Source: Nostoc sp. PCC 7524 (lineage in GTDB: Bacteria > Cyanobacteriota > Cyanobacteriia > Cyanobacteriales > Nostocaceae). Taken from it: DNA of 64,000 bases. The notes beneath the pieces were generated by a model that was given only the letters and a program-made list of their open reading frames with translations, was not told where the DNA came from and did no database searches. The stretch spans positions 992,001-1,056,000 of the forward strand of contig NC_019684.1 in assembly GCF_000316645.1 (NCBI RefSeq), read 5' to 3'. A program made the position numbers and the translations under genes. Positions 53,536-62,489 of the stretch are shown piece after piece (position 1 is the first letter of the stretch; the number at the start of each line of letters is the position of its first letter).

Positions 53536-55473
53536 CTATAAATGGGAACCACTATAGTTTTGTACATTAGATGGCAACATCACAGTAAACTTAGTACCTA
53601 TACCAACTTCACTCTCTACATTCACCTGCCCACCATGTAAGTCTACAAGGGTTTTCACAATTGATAACCCTAGTCCAGTACCAGGAACATTATCAACATT
53701 TTTACCTCGATAAAATGCTTCAAATAGCCGTTGTTGGTCTACTACTGGAATACCAATACCGCTATCTTTAACTTGAAATAATACTTGTTCATTGTTCCAT
53801 GAAACCTTTAATTCCACTATACTCCCGAAGGGAGAATATTTAATAGCATTATCTAGTAAATTTTTCAGGATTGACTCTAATATTTTTTTATCCATAAAGA
53901 CTCTGAGATATTTACTTTGATAAGCAAAATGAATGAAATTTTGCATATTGCTCATCTGCATTTGTGCCACTAAATTTTGGCAGAACTGAACTAATTCAAA
54001 TTGTTCTGGTTCAAATTTTAATTTTGCTGCTTCCGTCTTAGCAAAAAACAAAATATCGTTTAACATTTGGCTAAGTTGTTCGACAGCTATTTCTACTTGC
54101 TCTAGGAGTGGTTGTATTGACTTTTCTGTTTGCTCATCAATATATCGCTTAAGTAAATTATTTGAGAATGAAATAATATTTAATGGATTGCGGAATTGAT
54201 GACAGACCATTGAGAGAAAACGCGCTCTTAATTCACCAAGTTGTTTTGCTTGTTCTAAAGCCTGGTTAAGCTCTGATTCTACGTGTTTATAATCGGTGAT
54301 ATCAATGCCTGTGATCAGATCCACTGGCTTACCCTGGAAATCAAAATTTCCATCAAGCATTGCTGTAGCACAAGCTAGCCAGCGTTCTTGACCATTTTTG
54401 GTTAAGATATTGACCTCTTGATATTCAAAGGTAGCAGCTTCATTTGATTTGCGGATCTGTCTGGTTTTTCTACTTTTAATTAGTTGCCGACTATCAAATC
54501 CATTTAATAATTCTGCTTTTGTATAACCTGTAAGTAGTTCGACGGCGGGATTGACATAGCAAATCTGCGTATCTTGAATTAAAAAAGTGCTGGCATCTGT
54601 CGTTTCTGCTAAAGTCCGAAATCTTGCTTCATTCAATTTCAATGCTTTTTCTGTCTGTTTGGATTTAGTAATATCCCAAACACTCCACACTCTGCCAATG
54701 ATTGTTTTACCGAGCCACTGTGGCTGAGAATGATGAGCAAAAAACCTCCCATCCTTCAATTCCAGAATATCGTAGCTTTCAAGATCAGATTGGCTAGAAA
54801 CTTCCCAAATTAACCGATTAAATGCTTCTGGATCTTTCAGTTGATTTTCAAAAAAGGCTTTACATTGAGGACATCTTTTAGACAATATCAGCGATTCTGG
54901 AATCTGCCACATCTCCATAAATGTTTGATTAAAGCTGAGAATATCGCCCTCAAAGTTAACCGCAACAATCCCAATTGCAGCAGATTCAAGTGTAGAGCGC
55001 AATAGAGATAAAGATGTCTCTAACTTTAGTTCTTTGCTCTTCAGATCAGACAGTTGCTGTTGCAGGTTAGCGTTGTTATTTTTTAATTCATTAATCCATT
55101 TTTGTACACTTAAATCTACTATCTCATTACTTTTATCTCGCACAAAAGCATAGATATATTTTTTACCTTTTTCTTCTATAAAATTAATGGATATCTCCAC
55201 TAAAAATATCTGACCTTTTTTGGTTCGATAGCGAGTTTTAAAACAGCAACTACCTTGTAATTTTATCTCTGACCAATTATGAAGATGAAAGTCTATATCT
55301 AAATCTGGTAACGTCATTGTTAGTAATTCTTCATGAGAATACTCAGTCATCTGGCAAGTGGCATCATTAACATAGAGAAATTGCCAGCTATCTGACAAAT
55401 AAAATGCCCCATCTACAACTTTATTTATGAGGAGATGAGCAAATTTAAGCTCTAATTCTGATTGTATTGCCAT
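53536..55473 (-). CDS. soluble multi-PAS sensor histidine kinase (scytonemin regulator)
   Basis: 645 residues without membrane helices. Three PAS units (about 12-115, 155-275 and 280-395, each ending in a PAC-like KGQIFLVEIS or NGQERWLAC strand) are joined by a short coiled coil, followed by HisKA with the phospho-His in SMVCHQFRNPLNII near 427 and the ATPase boxes NLLDNAIKYSP, DSGIGIPVVDQ and GTGLGLSIVKTL. The second PAS has a CPQCKAFF pair of cysteines. The protein is cytosolic, so the signal is probably light, redox or a metabolite. Its partner is the AraC-type regulator encoded 142 bp downstream. Confidence 0.9.
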   Translation of the reverse strand: MAIQSELELKFAHLLINKVVDGAFYLSDSWQFLYVNDATCQMTEYSHEELLTMTLPDLDIDFHLHNWSEIKLQGSCCFKTRYRTKKGQIFLVEISINFIEEKGKKYIYAFVRDKSNEIVDLSVQKWINELKNNNANLQQQLSDLKSKELKLETSLSLLRSTLESAAIGIVAVNFEGDILSFNQTFMEMWQIPESLILSKRCPQCKAFFENQLKDPEAFNRLIWEVSSQSDLESYDILELKDGRFFAHHSQPQWLGKTIIGRVWSVWDITKSKQTEKALKLNEARFRTLAETTDASTFLIQDTQICYVNPAVELLTGYTKAELLNGFDSRQLIKSRKTRQIRKSNEAATFEYQEVNILTKNGQERWLACATAMLDGNFDFQGKPVDLITGIDITDYKHVESELNQALEQAKQLGELRARFLSMVCHQFRNPLNIISFSNNLLKRYIDEQTEKSIQPLLEQVEIAVEQLSQMLNDILFFAKTEAAKLKFEPEQFELVQFCQNLVAQMQMSNMQNFIHFAYQSKYLRVFMDKKILESILKNLLDNAIKYSPFGSIVELKVSWNNEQVLFQVKDSGIGIPVVDQQRLFEAFYRGKNVDNVPGTGLGLSIVKTLVDLHGGQVNVESEVGIGTKFTVMLPSNVQNYSGSHL

Positions 55474-56459
55474 ATATGATTTAGCACTCCCAATAAATTG
55501 TTTATTGACGTATTTTCATGATTTAAAGTCTGACTTGTTTTGTGTAGGTTTTAATCTAACTATTGCAAGTATTACTTGACAAAAATTCAGTAAGACATAA
55601 GATACATTGTTTAATGTAAAGTGTCTAAATTTCCCTTAACTTTATTCCTACCAACTCTAGAACATCCCAATAATTTTGCCCTGGTTTTTTTTACCAAGCT
55701 ATCAGTTAGGTATCAAAAAATTATGGTAGCCCACTGAGAATTGACATCGACTCCGTACTGCTCAGTCAAATGACCCTTAGATGAGAAACTTTTGACTCAT
55801 AAATGAAACCTCTTAATGTTTCTTAAACTACTCTCTCAGGAATCTATTATGGAAAAATCATTTTTAACATCTGTCATCAGTAATATATTTCATTAGATAT
55901 CTCTATGGTTGTGAGCTAAGAATCTGTCAAAAGATATAGATTGAATATACGCCAGAAGTTGCACCACTCCTTTAGTAATAGATTAGACAAACAGGTAAGA
56001 CAAAAACACGATTGTTGAGCGATGAGGGTATCAAAATAGTGGAATTTGACACGGATCATGGAAGTATTTTTATGCTTGATTGTCGCAGATGAATAATTAA
56101 TCTGTTTAATATAAATGTGACATAACTTTACAATAAGCGCAAGATATCAATTTATTAACTTGATTCATGGTTCTATGAGCCAGTAAAACGAGAGCGAAAG
56201 AATTGGTAATGGCATCAAAAGATTTTTCATTGCAAATCAGTATGAATTTCCCCTACTCTGGTTTCCATAACTACTGACTTAAATCTTTTTTTCGCTGTTT
56301 TCAAAAACTTTTTTCTTCTGGGCTTAACAGCAACAACCAAACTCTACTACTTACCCAGCCCAGCCATATCACTAAAATAAGCAACAAGTTTCTTTATTCT
56401 CAGTAATAGTGTGCGGCTAAGTGTAGCCTAAAGAGCCTTGTGCAAGTGTCAGGAATTAA
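55474..56459. promoter_or_regulatory. divergent control region of the scytonemin genes
   Basis: 986 bp between the sensor kinase and scyA start codons, AT-rich and without a credible gene. Its length and place fit a regulated divergent promoter with a long leader. I could not identify a convincing direct or inverted repeat as the AraC-type operator. Confidence 0.5.
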
Positions 56460-58355
56460 GTGAAACCAATGACTCAAAAATATACTGATTCCAACTCTCA
56501 GAACAGTAGTAATGATCTGTACAGAGAATTGTCCTCAACAGATAACCGATATCTTGAATCTTCAGCTAACGGTTCCCATCCGATGGATGATTTAGAGGTT
56601 GACAGGATAATTCAGCCTTTATCTTCCGATGATTTTAATCCCACACTCTCGGTTGCTGATACCATCGTTCAGATGTTGGTAAAACTGGGTGTATGCAATG
56701 CTTTTGGCGTTGCTGGGGGTGCAATGGCCAGTCTGTGGAATGCGCTATCGAACAGTACATTACAAGTGCTGAACTTTCGCCACGAAGCAGGTGCTGCCTT
56801 TGCGGCTGTCGAAGCACATTTTGCTAGCGATCGCCCCACTGTCGTTTTTACCACAGCCGGGCCTGGGATAACTAATGCTCTCACTGGTTTATTTGCTGCT
56901 CGTGGTGAAGGTGCCAAGGTGATTCTATTGTCAGCTTGTACCTCAGCACCACAACGCGGACGTTGGGCAATTCAAGAAACCAGCAGTTACACCTTACCCA
57001 GTGGGGGAATGTTTACCCCAGGCGCATTGTTTAACTATGCCATCACTATTGAATCGGCTGCTCAACTTCCCCAAATTTTCCGCAAACTAGCTTTGGGTTT
57101 AGCCCAACCAGGGGGATTTGTAGCGCACTTAAGCATTCCTACTGGTGTGCAAACCAGTTTAGTTGAAGGTATATCTTGGCCACAACTAGATGTTGCTGCT
57201 TATCGGGTGACAGCCAAACCAGAAAAAATCGCTAAATCTGCAATGCTGTTATTCTCCGAACCCTTTGCTATTTGGGTTGGTTTTGGGGCGCGGCACGCAG
57301 CCGAGGAAATCCGTCAATTAGCGGAGAAAACTGGCGCAGCTGTTATGTGTTCACCCAGAGGTAAAGGTATCTTTCCCGAAAACCACCCTCAGTTTGTGGG
57401 TGTAACAGGTTTGGGTGGTGATGCTTCCGTAACTACCTATATGGAACAACAACCACCAGCCCGCACCCTTGTACTAGGAACCCGCCTTGGTGAACCCACT
57501 TCTTTTTGGAATCAAGCGATGATTCCCCAAAAAGGCTTTGTCCACGTAGATATAGATCCGGAAGTACCAGGAGTAGCCTATCCCCATGCCAACACTTTCT
57601 CGATTCAGTCTGATATCAAAACCTATTTACAAGAACTTTTGAAGTATTTACCAGATACTGCTTGTGCTGATGCTTCATCTCTACCTCATCCCCAACCGGA
57701 AGCCATCGCACCAGCCCCAGACTATCCAGTGCGCCCAGAAATATTAATGGCAGCCATTCAAAAGATAGTTGTTGAAGGTAGTGATGCGGTAGTTTTGGCA
57801 GAGTGCGGTAATTCCTTTACTTGGGCAACCCACTGTCTACGGTTTACCACACCCCATCGTTATCGAGTCAGCACTGGAGTAGGCGCAATGGGACACGCCG
57901 TTACAGGTGTAGTGGGTGCAGCCCAAGCACAAAATAGTAAAGCCGTCGCCATTGTAGGTGATGGAGCCATGCTGATGAATAATGAAATCAGCACCGCCGT
58001 CAAATATCAAATCCCTGCGGTTTGGATAGTCCTGAACGATGCTCGATACAATATGTGCCATCAAGGTATGAAAGTATTAGGATTACAAGGCGCAGATGCA
58101 GAGATGCCCCCTACCAATTTTGCTATGATTGCGCGGGGGATGGGTGCAGAAGGTGTTGTAGTTGAGAATGAGTCTGATGTAGAAGCTGCCTTAGAACAAG
58201 CGATCGCAGCCAAAGTTCCTTTTGTCGTCGATGTGATGATTGATCCTGATCGCCCTGCTCCTTCTGGCGGACGCAATAAGAGTTTGGCAGCCCAAGGAGT
58301 AAAATCAACAACCACTAAAAAGACTGCTCACCAAGTTTCATTTCCCTGTGTATAA
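56460..58355 (+). CDS. scyA: scytonemin biosynthesis ThDP-dependent enzyme ScyA
   Basis: 631 residues, acetolactate-synthase fold. It couples indole-3-pyruvate and 4-hydroxyphenylpyruvate in the first committed step to the sunscreen scytonemin. The activating Glu is in NFRHEAGAAFAAVEAHF near 106-122, a central NAD/FAD-like domain follows, and the ThDP/Mg motif GDGAMLMNNEISTAVKYQ begins near 500. The first ~60 residues are a Ser/Asn-rich tail. Start is GTG at 56460 or ATG at 56469. Identity as ScyA rests on the gene order with ScyB and ScyC and the upstream regulator pair; the fold alone would only say acetolactate-synthase-like. Confidence 0.92.
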   Translation: MKPMTQKYTDSNSQNSSNDLYRELSSTDNRYLESSANGSHPMDDLEVDRIIQPLSSDDFNPTLSVADTIVQMLVKLGVCNAFGVAGGAMASLWNALSNSTLQVLNFRHEAGAAFAAVEAHFASDRPTVVFTTAGPGITNALTGLFAARGEGAKVILLSACTSAPQRGRWAIQETSSYTLPSGGMFTPGALFNYAITIESAAQLPQIFRKLALGLAQPGGFVAHLSIPTGVQTSLVEGISWPQLDVAAYRVTAKPEKIAKSAMLLFSEPFAIWVGFGARHAAEEIRQLAEKTGAAVMCSPRGKGIFPENHPQFVGVTGLGGDASVTTYMEQQPPARTLVLGTRLGEPTSFWNQAMIPQKGFVHVDIDPEVPGVAYPHANTFSIQSDIKTYLQELLKYLPDTACADASSLPHPQPEAIAPAPDYPVRPEILMAAIQKIVVEGSDAVVLAECGNSFTWATHCLRFTTPHRYRVSTGVGAMGHAVTGVVGAAQAQNSKAVAIVGDGAMLMNNEISTAVKYQIPAVWIVLNDARYNMCHQGMKVLGLQGADAEMPPTNFAMIARGMGAEGVVVENESDVEAALEQAIAAKVPFVVDVMIDPDRPAPSGGRNKSLAAQGVKSTTTKKTAHQVSFPCV

Positions 58356-58788
58356 CTTCCAGTTTTAGGGGATATGTAATGAAAACAGAATTTTTTCTCC
58401 TGTCGATGAGCCGGATGGGGCGATCGCTAACAGGAATTACGGCAATCATAAGAACTTGGTATGAAGAGTTTAACCCCCTCCATACCAGTAATTCAAGAAT
58501 GAAGTTAGAAATATAAAAGCTGTTGTGCTTGCCAAGACATACATTACAAACAGTAAGCTTTTATTTCCTGAACATTTCAATTATACAAAGTGACAAAGTT
58601 AGCTAAATGTTTTGTAAGAAATATTCACATATTAGGTATTTTTACTCTCTTTTGTGATTAGCGATCGCCTAACCAGATTTAGCTAATTTTGTTGCTCTAT
58701 TTCTCCCCAATCATCCTAGTCTGCCATCGCCAATTGTTTAGATAATTAATTGCCCTAATCAATCCAAAATCAAGATTGAGGAACCAAA
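58356..58788. other. scyA-scyB spacer
   Basis: 433 bp without a gene, long for an operon gap. It contains two HIP1 sites (near 58421 and 58661) and AT-rich DNA; scyB may therefore have its own promoter, but none is clear. Confidence 0.45.
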
Positions 58789-59850
58789 ATGCAGCTATTT
58801 GAAACTGTTAGAGAAATGGGACATGAGCAAATACTCTATTGTCACGGAAAAAATCCAGACATCAGAGCCATTATTGCGATTCATGACACCAGTTTAGGCC
58901 CAGCAATGGGAGCAACCAGACTTTTTCCTTACGTTAATGAAGAAGCCGCTTTAAGAGATGCTTTACGGCTAAGTCGTGGCATGACTTATAAAGCCGCTTG
59001 TGCTAATATTCCCGCAGGTGGAGGGAAGGCAGTAATTATTGCTAACCCAGAAGATAAAACCGAAGAAATGTTGAGAGCTTATGGACGTTTTGTAGAAAGT
59101 CTAAAAGGACGTTTTATTACAGGTCAAGATGTCAACATCACCCCGCAAGATGTCCGCACAATTAAACAAGAAACTAATTATGTAGTTGGTGTAGAAGAAA
59201 AATCTGGTGGACCTGCTCCCATCACAGCATTAGGAGTATTTTTAGGCATAAAAGCTGCTGTGGAATTTCGTTGGCAGACCAAAACACTCGAAGGTATGAA
59301 AATTGCTGTACAAGGGTTAGGTAATGTTGGTAAAAACCTTTGTCAGCACTTACATGAACATGGTGCTAAACTTGTCATTACTGATATTAATCTAAAAAAA
59401 GTAGCAGAAATAAAATGCCTTTTTGGTGCTACAGTAGTAGAGCCAGAAGAAATTTACTCACAAGATGTAGATATATTTGCTCCCTGTGCGATGGGAGGAA
59501 TTATCAACAGTCAAACAATTCCCCAACTCCAAGCAAAAATTATTGCTGGTGCTGCCAACAATCAATTAGAAAACGAGCGGTTACATAGCCAAAGACTAGC
59601 AGAGAAAGGTATTCTCTACAGTCCTGATTATGTAATTAATGCTGGGGGAATTATCAACGTTTATAACGAGATGATTGGCTACGAAGAAGAGAAAGCCTTC
59701 CAGCAAGTCCATAATATTTACGACACACTGCTGAGAATTTTTGAGATTGCTCAACAGCAAAGAATTACCACCAACGAAGCCTCCAAAAGATTAGCAGAAG
59801 AACGAATCATGCAAGCCAGAATCAGTAAAAATCAGCAAATTGCTGCTTAA
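58789..59850 (+). CDS. scyB: scytonemin biosynthesis dehydrogenase ScyB (Leu/Phe dehydrogenase family)
   Basis: 353 residues of the Glu/Leu/Phe/Val dehydrogenase family. ScyB oxidises tryptophan to indole-3-pyruvate, the substrate of ScyA. It shows the conserved lysine in IPAGGGKAVIIANPED near 73-88, the catalytic TGQDVNITPQDV near 111-122, and an NAD-binding Rossmann motif IAVQGLGNVGKNLCQHL near 172-188 followed by VITDINL. It is followed by scyC after 89 bp. The tail contains VINAGGIINVYNEM near 284, a family signature. Confidence 0.93.
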   Translation: MQLFETVREMGHEQILYCHGKNPDIRAIIAIHDTSLGPAMGATRLFPYVNEEAALRDALRLSRGMTYKAACANIPAGGGKAVIIANPEDKTEEMLRAYGRFVESLKGRFITGQDVNITPQDVRTIKQETNYVVGVEEKSGGPAPITALGVFLGIKAAVEFRWQTKTLEGMKIAVQGLGNVGKNLCQHLHEHGAKLVITDINLKKVAEIKCLFGATVVEPEEIYSQDVDIFAPCAMGGIINSQTIPQLQAKIIAGAANNQLENERLHSQRLAEKGILYSPDYVINAGGIINVYNEMIGYEEEKAFQQVHNIYDTLLRIFEIAQQQRITTNEASKRLAEERIMQARISKNQQIAA

Positions 59851-59939
59851 CCTAAAACTCTCACTCATCTCTCTTCTCTGCGTGACCATATTCACCACCC
59901 AAATAAGGTAACTGTAACCGTACATTTGAGGAGCAACAA

Positions 59940-60902
59940 GTGGAAAAAAATACATTTGCGACATCAGCTTATATTGCTACTTCACCTGAAAGCGCATTTG
60001 AATATCTTTGTAGTTTAAAAAATCTAGATGAGTGGACACTTTTTAGTCGGATGCAAGAGCAAATTGACGAAGATACATGGCTAGGAACTGCATCCGGTTA
60101 TCACAGAAATCTTTATTATCACGTTAAAAAGCTTGAAAATCCTCTATTCTACGGCATAGAATGGCACTGCGGGTTTGAGTATAATCAATACTTCCAAGTT
60201 TATCCCGTGCTACTTTTCCCACCCCAATATATCGAACCAGAAAGTGATGAAGAAGGCGTATATTTTCATTGGTTAAGCTTTGTAGATCCTGCGCGGCAAA
60301 CACCAATGATTATGCAGGGAATTCACACCGTACATACCTCTGAGTGTCGTTCTCTCAAAGCAAATCTAGAGCGCAAAGTTGGTAAAACCACATCTGCAAA
60401 AGGACGTTATTTTATTGATACCGATACCATCTATGTTGATGCTCCAGTTGAACTGGGAGTTGATTATTTAAAATCAGTTAAAAATATCGATGAATGGGCG
60501 CATTTAGTCAGACCTTTAGGTGAACTTAACGGTCAATCAGGTGAATTTCTAGACGAGTATAATCAGAAAGTCAAAATTTCAGTACGTGTCCAGAGTCTGA
60601 GCAAATATTACTTACTAGAACAAGAATACTTTTATCCAGAACACAACTTTTATCAACGTTCTGTAGCTTTGTTAATTCCCACAGCTTATGCTTTTGCCGA
60701 TGCCAATGCTTCCGGCTTCATCCTACATCGGATCACTTTCTGGAAAGATGGAGAACAATTCACTCACGGCAAACTCCAAATAGAAGACTTCGGTGCCGAG
60801 AGCATGAACATTAAACGCCTCTTAGAAGGTAAAGCCGGCAACCTCAAATCCTTTGATCGAGGCAGAATGGCACTAAGAAAAGCCGAAACGCTGATCAATT
60901 AA
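59940..60902 (+). CDS. scyC: scytonemin biosynthesis cyclase ScyC, 3' end replaced by an IS
   Basis: 320 residues starting at a GTG with a GAGGAG-type ribosome-binding site. ScyC cyclises and decarboxylates the ScyA product. Two related halves are visible (YIATSPESAFEYLCSLKNLDEW near 12 and IYVDAPVELGVDYLKSVKNIDEW near 163), a duplicated START/SRPBCC-like unit. The inverted end of the downstream IS begins at 60865, so residues 309-320 (RMALRKAETLIN) and the stop are IS-derived. If the native tail matters, activity may be reduced. Confidence 0.9.
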   Translation: MEKNTFATSAYIATSPESAFEYLCSLKNLDEWTLFSRMQEQIDEDTWLGTASGYHRNLYYHVKKLENPLFYGIEWHCGFEYNQYFQVYPVLLFPPQYIEPESDEEGVYFHWLSFVDPARQTPMIMQGIHTVHTSECRSLKANLERKVGKTTSAKGRYFIDTDTIYVDAPVELGVDYLKSVKNIDEWAHLVRPLGELNGQSGEFLDEYNQKVKISVRVQSLSKYYLLEQEYFYPEHNFYQRSVALLIPTAYAFADANASGFILHRITFWKDGEQFTHGKLQIEDFGAESMNIKRLLEGKAGNLKSFDRGRMALRKAETLIN

Positions 60903-62467
60903 GCAGTTTGCAATTGTTTACGTAATTCATGCCGGGGTTTGGTCATCAAGGGGTAAATTTTGGGGCGACGTTTACGAACTCGTGGTTCACTACGACCTGG
61001 GCGGTAGGGAACAGCCTTGTGAGGAATAACTTTGAGTAAAGTACGATAAATTTGAAGACGTTTTGTTGAATGAGCAGCTAATAATTTGGGAAGAAAGTTA
61101 ATTAAATGATGGCGAGTACCTTGTAGCGATAAGCGTAAGGGAGGAGTATTATAAGTAGTTCCAGCCTGCCACATTAAGCTACGAAGTAGATTGTAAGCGA
61201 GTAAATAAACATGAATTTCTTTGCGGATCATAGAAGGAGTTTTACACCGTAGAACATCCATCCCTAATGTGGTTTTCAGATGTCTCAAATCCAATTCAAC
61301 ATCCCAACGTTTACCATAAAGTCCAACAACTTCTAGAGTAGAATAAGTTGCTTTATCTAAAAGAGTAGTAATCAAGCTAACTCGTTGAGTGCGAAAACCA
61401 GGAATAACGATGTAATAGTAAATCTCTCGCAAAGTTATGGTTTGAGGTAGAGCATTAAATTCATCTTTATTCAATCCTTTTGGACAACTTTTAGGCTTAT
61501 GCCAAGTAACTAACTTGTCACAATCGCCAACAATTTTGCCTTTTCGCATGGTTGTTGTCCGAGATTGATGCTTGCGAAATACAGCATCACAGCCAAGTTT
61601 GGTAATAGAAACGATATCGGCGTAAGCACAAAAAGCTCTATCCCCTAAAAGTACATCATTTGGTTTGAGAAAACTGTACATTTTTCTCGCTAATTTAATA
61701 TCATGAGTGTTCAAAACGTCTATGCACAGTGCAACAGCGGCTCCAGTAACTAAACTGAATATTACCCCGATTTTGGCAATTGGGAACCCACATCCTTCTT
61801 GTTGAGTGCTAGGTTGAGGATATTCTTTTTGGTTTTCTTGTGTGTCAGGCATAGATACAGTTGAGCCATCTATTACTTTCACATTTCGACCACACCATAA
61901 ATTTTCTTGGTTCACTTTCTCTTCTAAGCTTTGTGCAGAGAAATTAAAAAGTTTTTCTAATAATTTTTCTGGCAACCTTGCCCTAGCTTGACAATAAGCA
62001 CTTGTATCTGTTGAAGGAATTTCTACTTCTGATTCTGCCAAATGTGCAATTATTTTACTTACAGCGTTATGACAAGTTTTATCAGTATCCAAAACCTGAG
62101 ATAAAAATGCCCACAACGTTATTAGCGGGTCAAATAATCGCTTTTTGTATTTAATATTTAATTCAGATATTGCTTGTCTAATTGCCGATTCTGGCAATAG
62201 TTCTTTAAAGGGTAGCCCTAAACTTTGGCTAAATTTATCCTTGAGAATTTGTACTCGTAGTGTCACAGTAGTGTTTATGATCTTGGCTTGCTCGTCTTCA
62301 AAAAGTATTTCATGAGCGAGCAAGCTTTTTCTACCGACAAAAATTTTTGGCCAACCATACATCATCTTTCTCAGAGCGATCGCCTGACTCAGGCTATTAC
62401 TGCTAAATGGGCATTAAAAGCTGTAGCCCCTGAAATGTATGGCTTCTAGCTTTTCTTAGTGCCATTC
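60865..62467 (-). mobile_element. IS4-family insertion sequence (about 1.6 kb) at the end of scyC
   Basis: Perfect 19-bp terminal inverted repeats GAATGGCACTAAGAAAAGC at 60865-60883 and, inverted, at 62449-62467 enclose one transposase gene. I see no 7-13 bp direct repeat flanking them, which argues that one junction was rearranged after insertion. Confidence 0.9.
60899..62365 (-). CDS. IS4-family transposase
   Basis: 488 residues, intact. An IS4 N-terminal domain (about 25-130: LPESAIRQAI, FDPLITLWAFLSQVL) precedes the DDE domain: VKVIDGSTVSMPDT near 161 (first Asp), DVLLGDRAFCAYADI near 235 (second Asp), and the IS4 signature YGKRWDVELDLRHLKTTLG near 355 (Y2R3E6K). The stop overlaps the scyC stop by 4 bp (TTAA). 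The frame is complete, so the element may still be active. Confidence 0.93.
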   Translation of the reverse strand: MMYGWPKIFVGRKSLLAHEILFEDEQAKIINTTVTLRVQILKDKFSQSLGLPFKELLPESAIRQAISELNIKYKKRLFDPLITLWAFLSQVLDTDKTCHNAVSKIIAHLAESEVEIPSTDTSAYCQARARLPEKLLEKLFNFSAQSLEEKVNQENLWCGRNVKVIDGSTVSMPDTQENQKEYPQPSTQQEGCGFPIAKIGVIFSLVTGAAVALCIDVLNTHDIKLARKMYSFLKPNDVLLGDRAFCAYADIVSITKLGCDAVFRKHQSRTTTMRKGKIVGDCDKLVTWHKPKSCPKGLNKDEFNALPQTITLREIYYYIVIPGFRTQRVSLITTLLDKATYSTLEVVGLYGKRWDVELDLRHLKTTLGMDVLRCKTPSMIRKEIHVYLLAYNLLRSLMWQAGTTYNTPPLRLSLQGTRHHLINFLPKLLAAHSTKRLQIYRTLLKVIPHKAVPYRPGRSEPRVRKRRPKIYPLMTKPRHELRKQLQTA

Positions 62468-62489
62468 GGAAATCTACCAAAGTCAGCAC

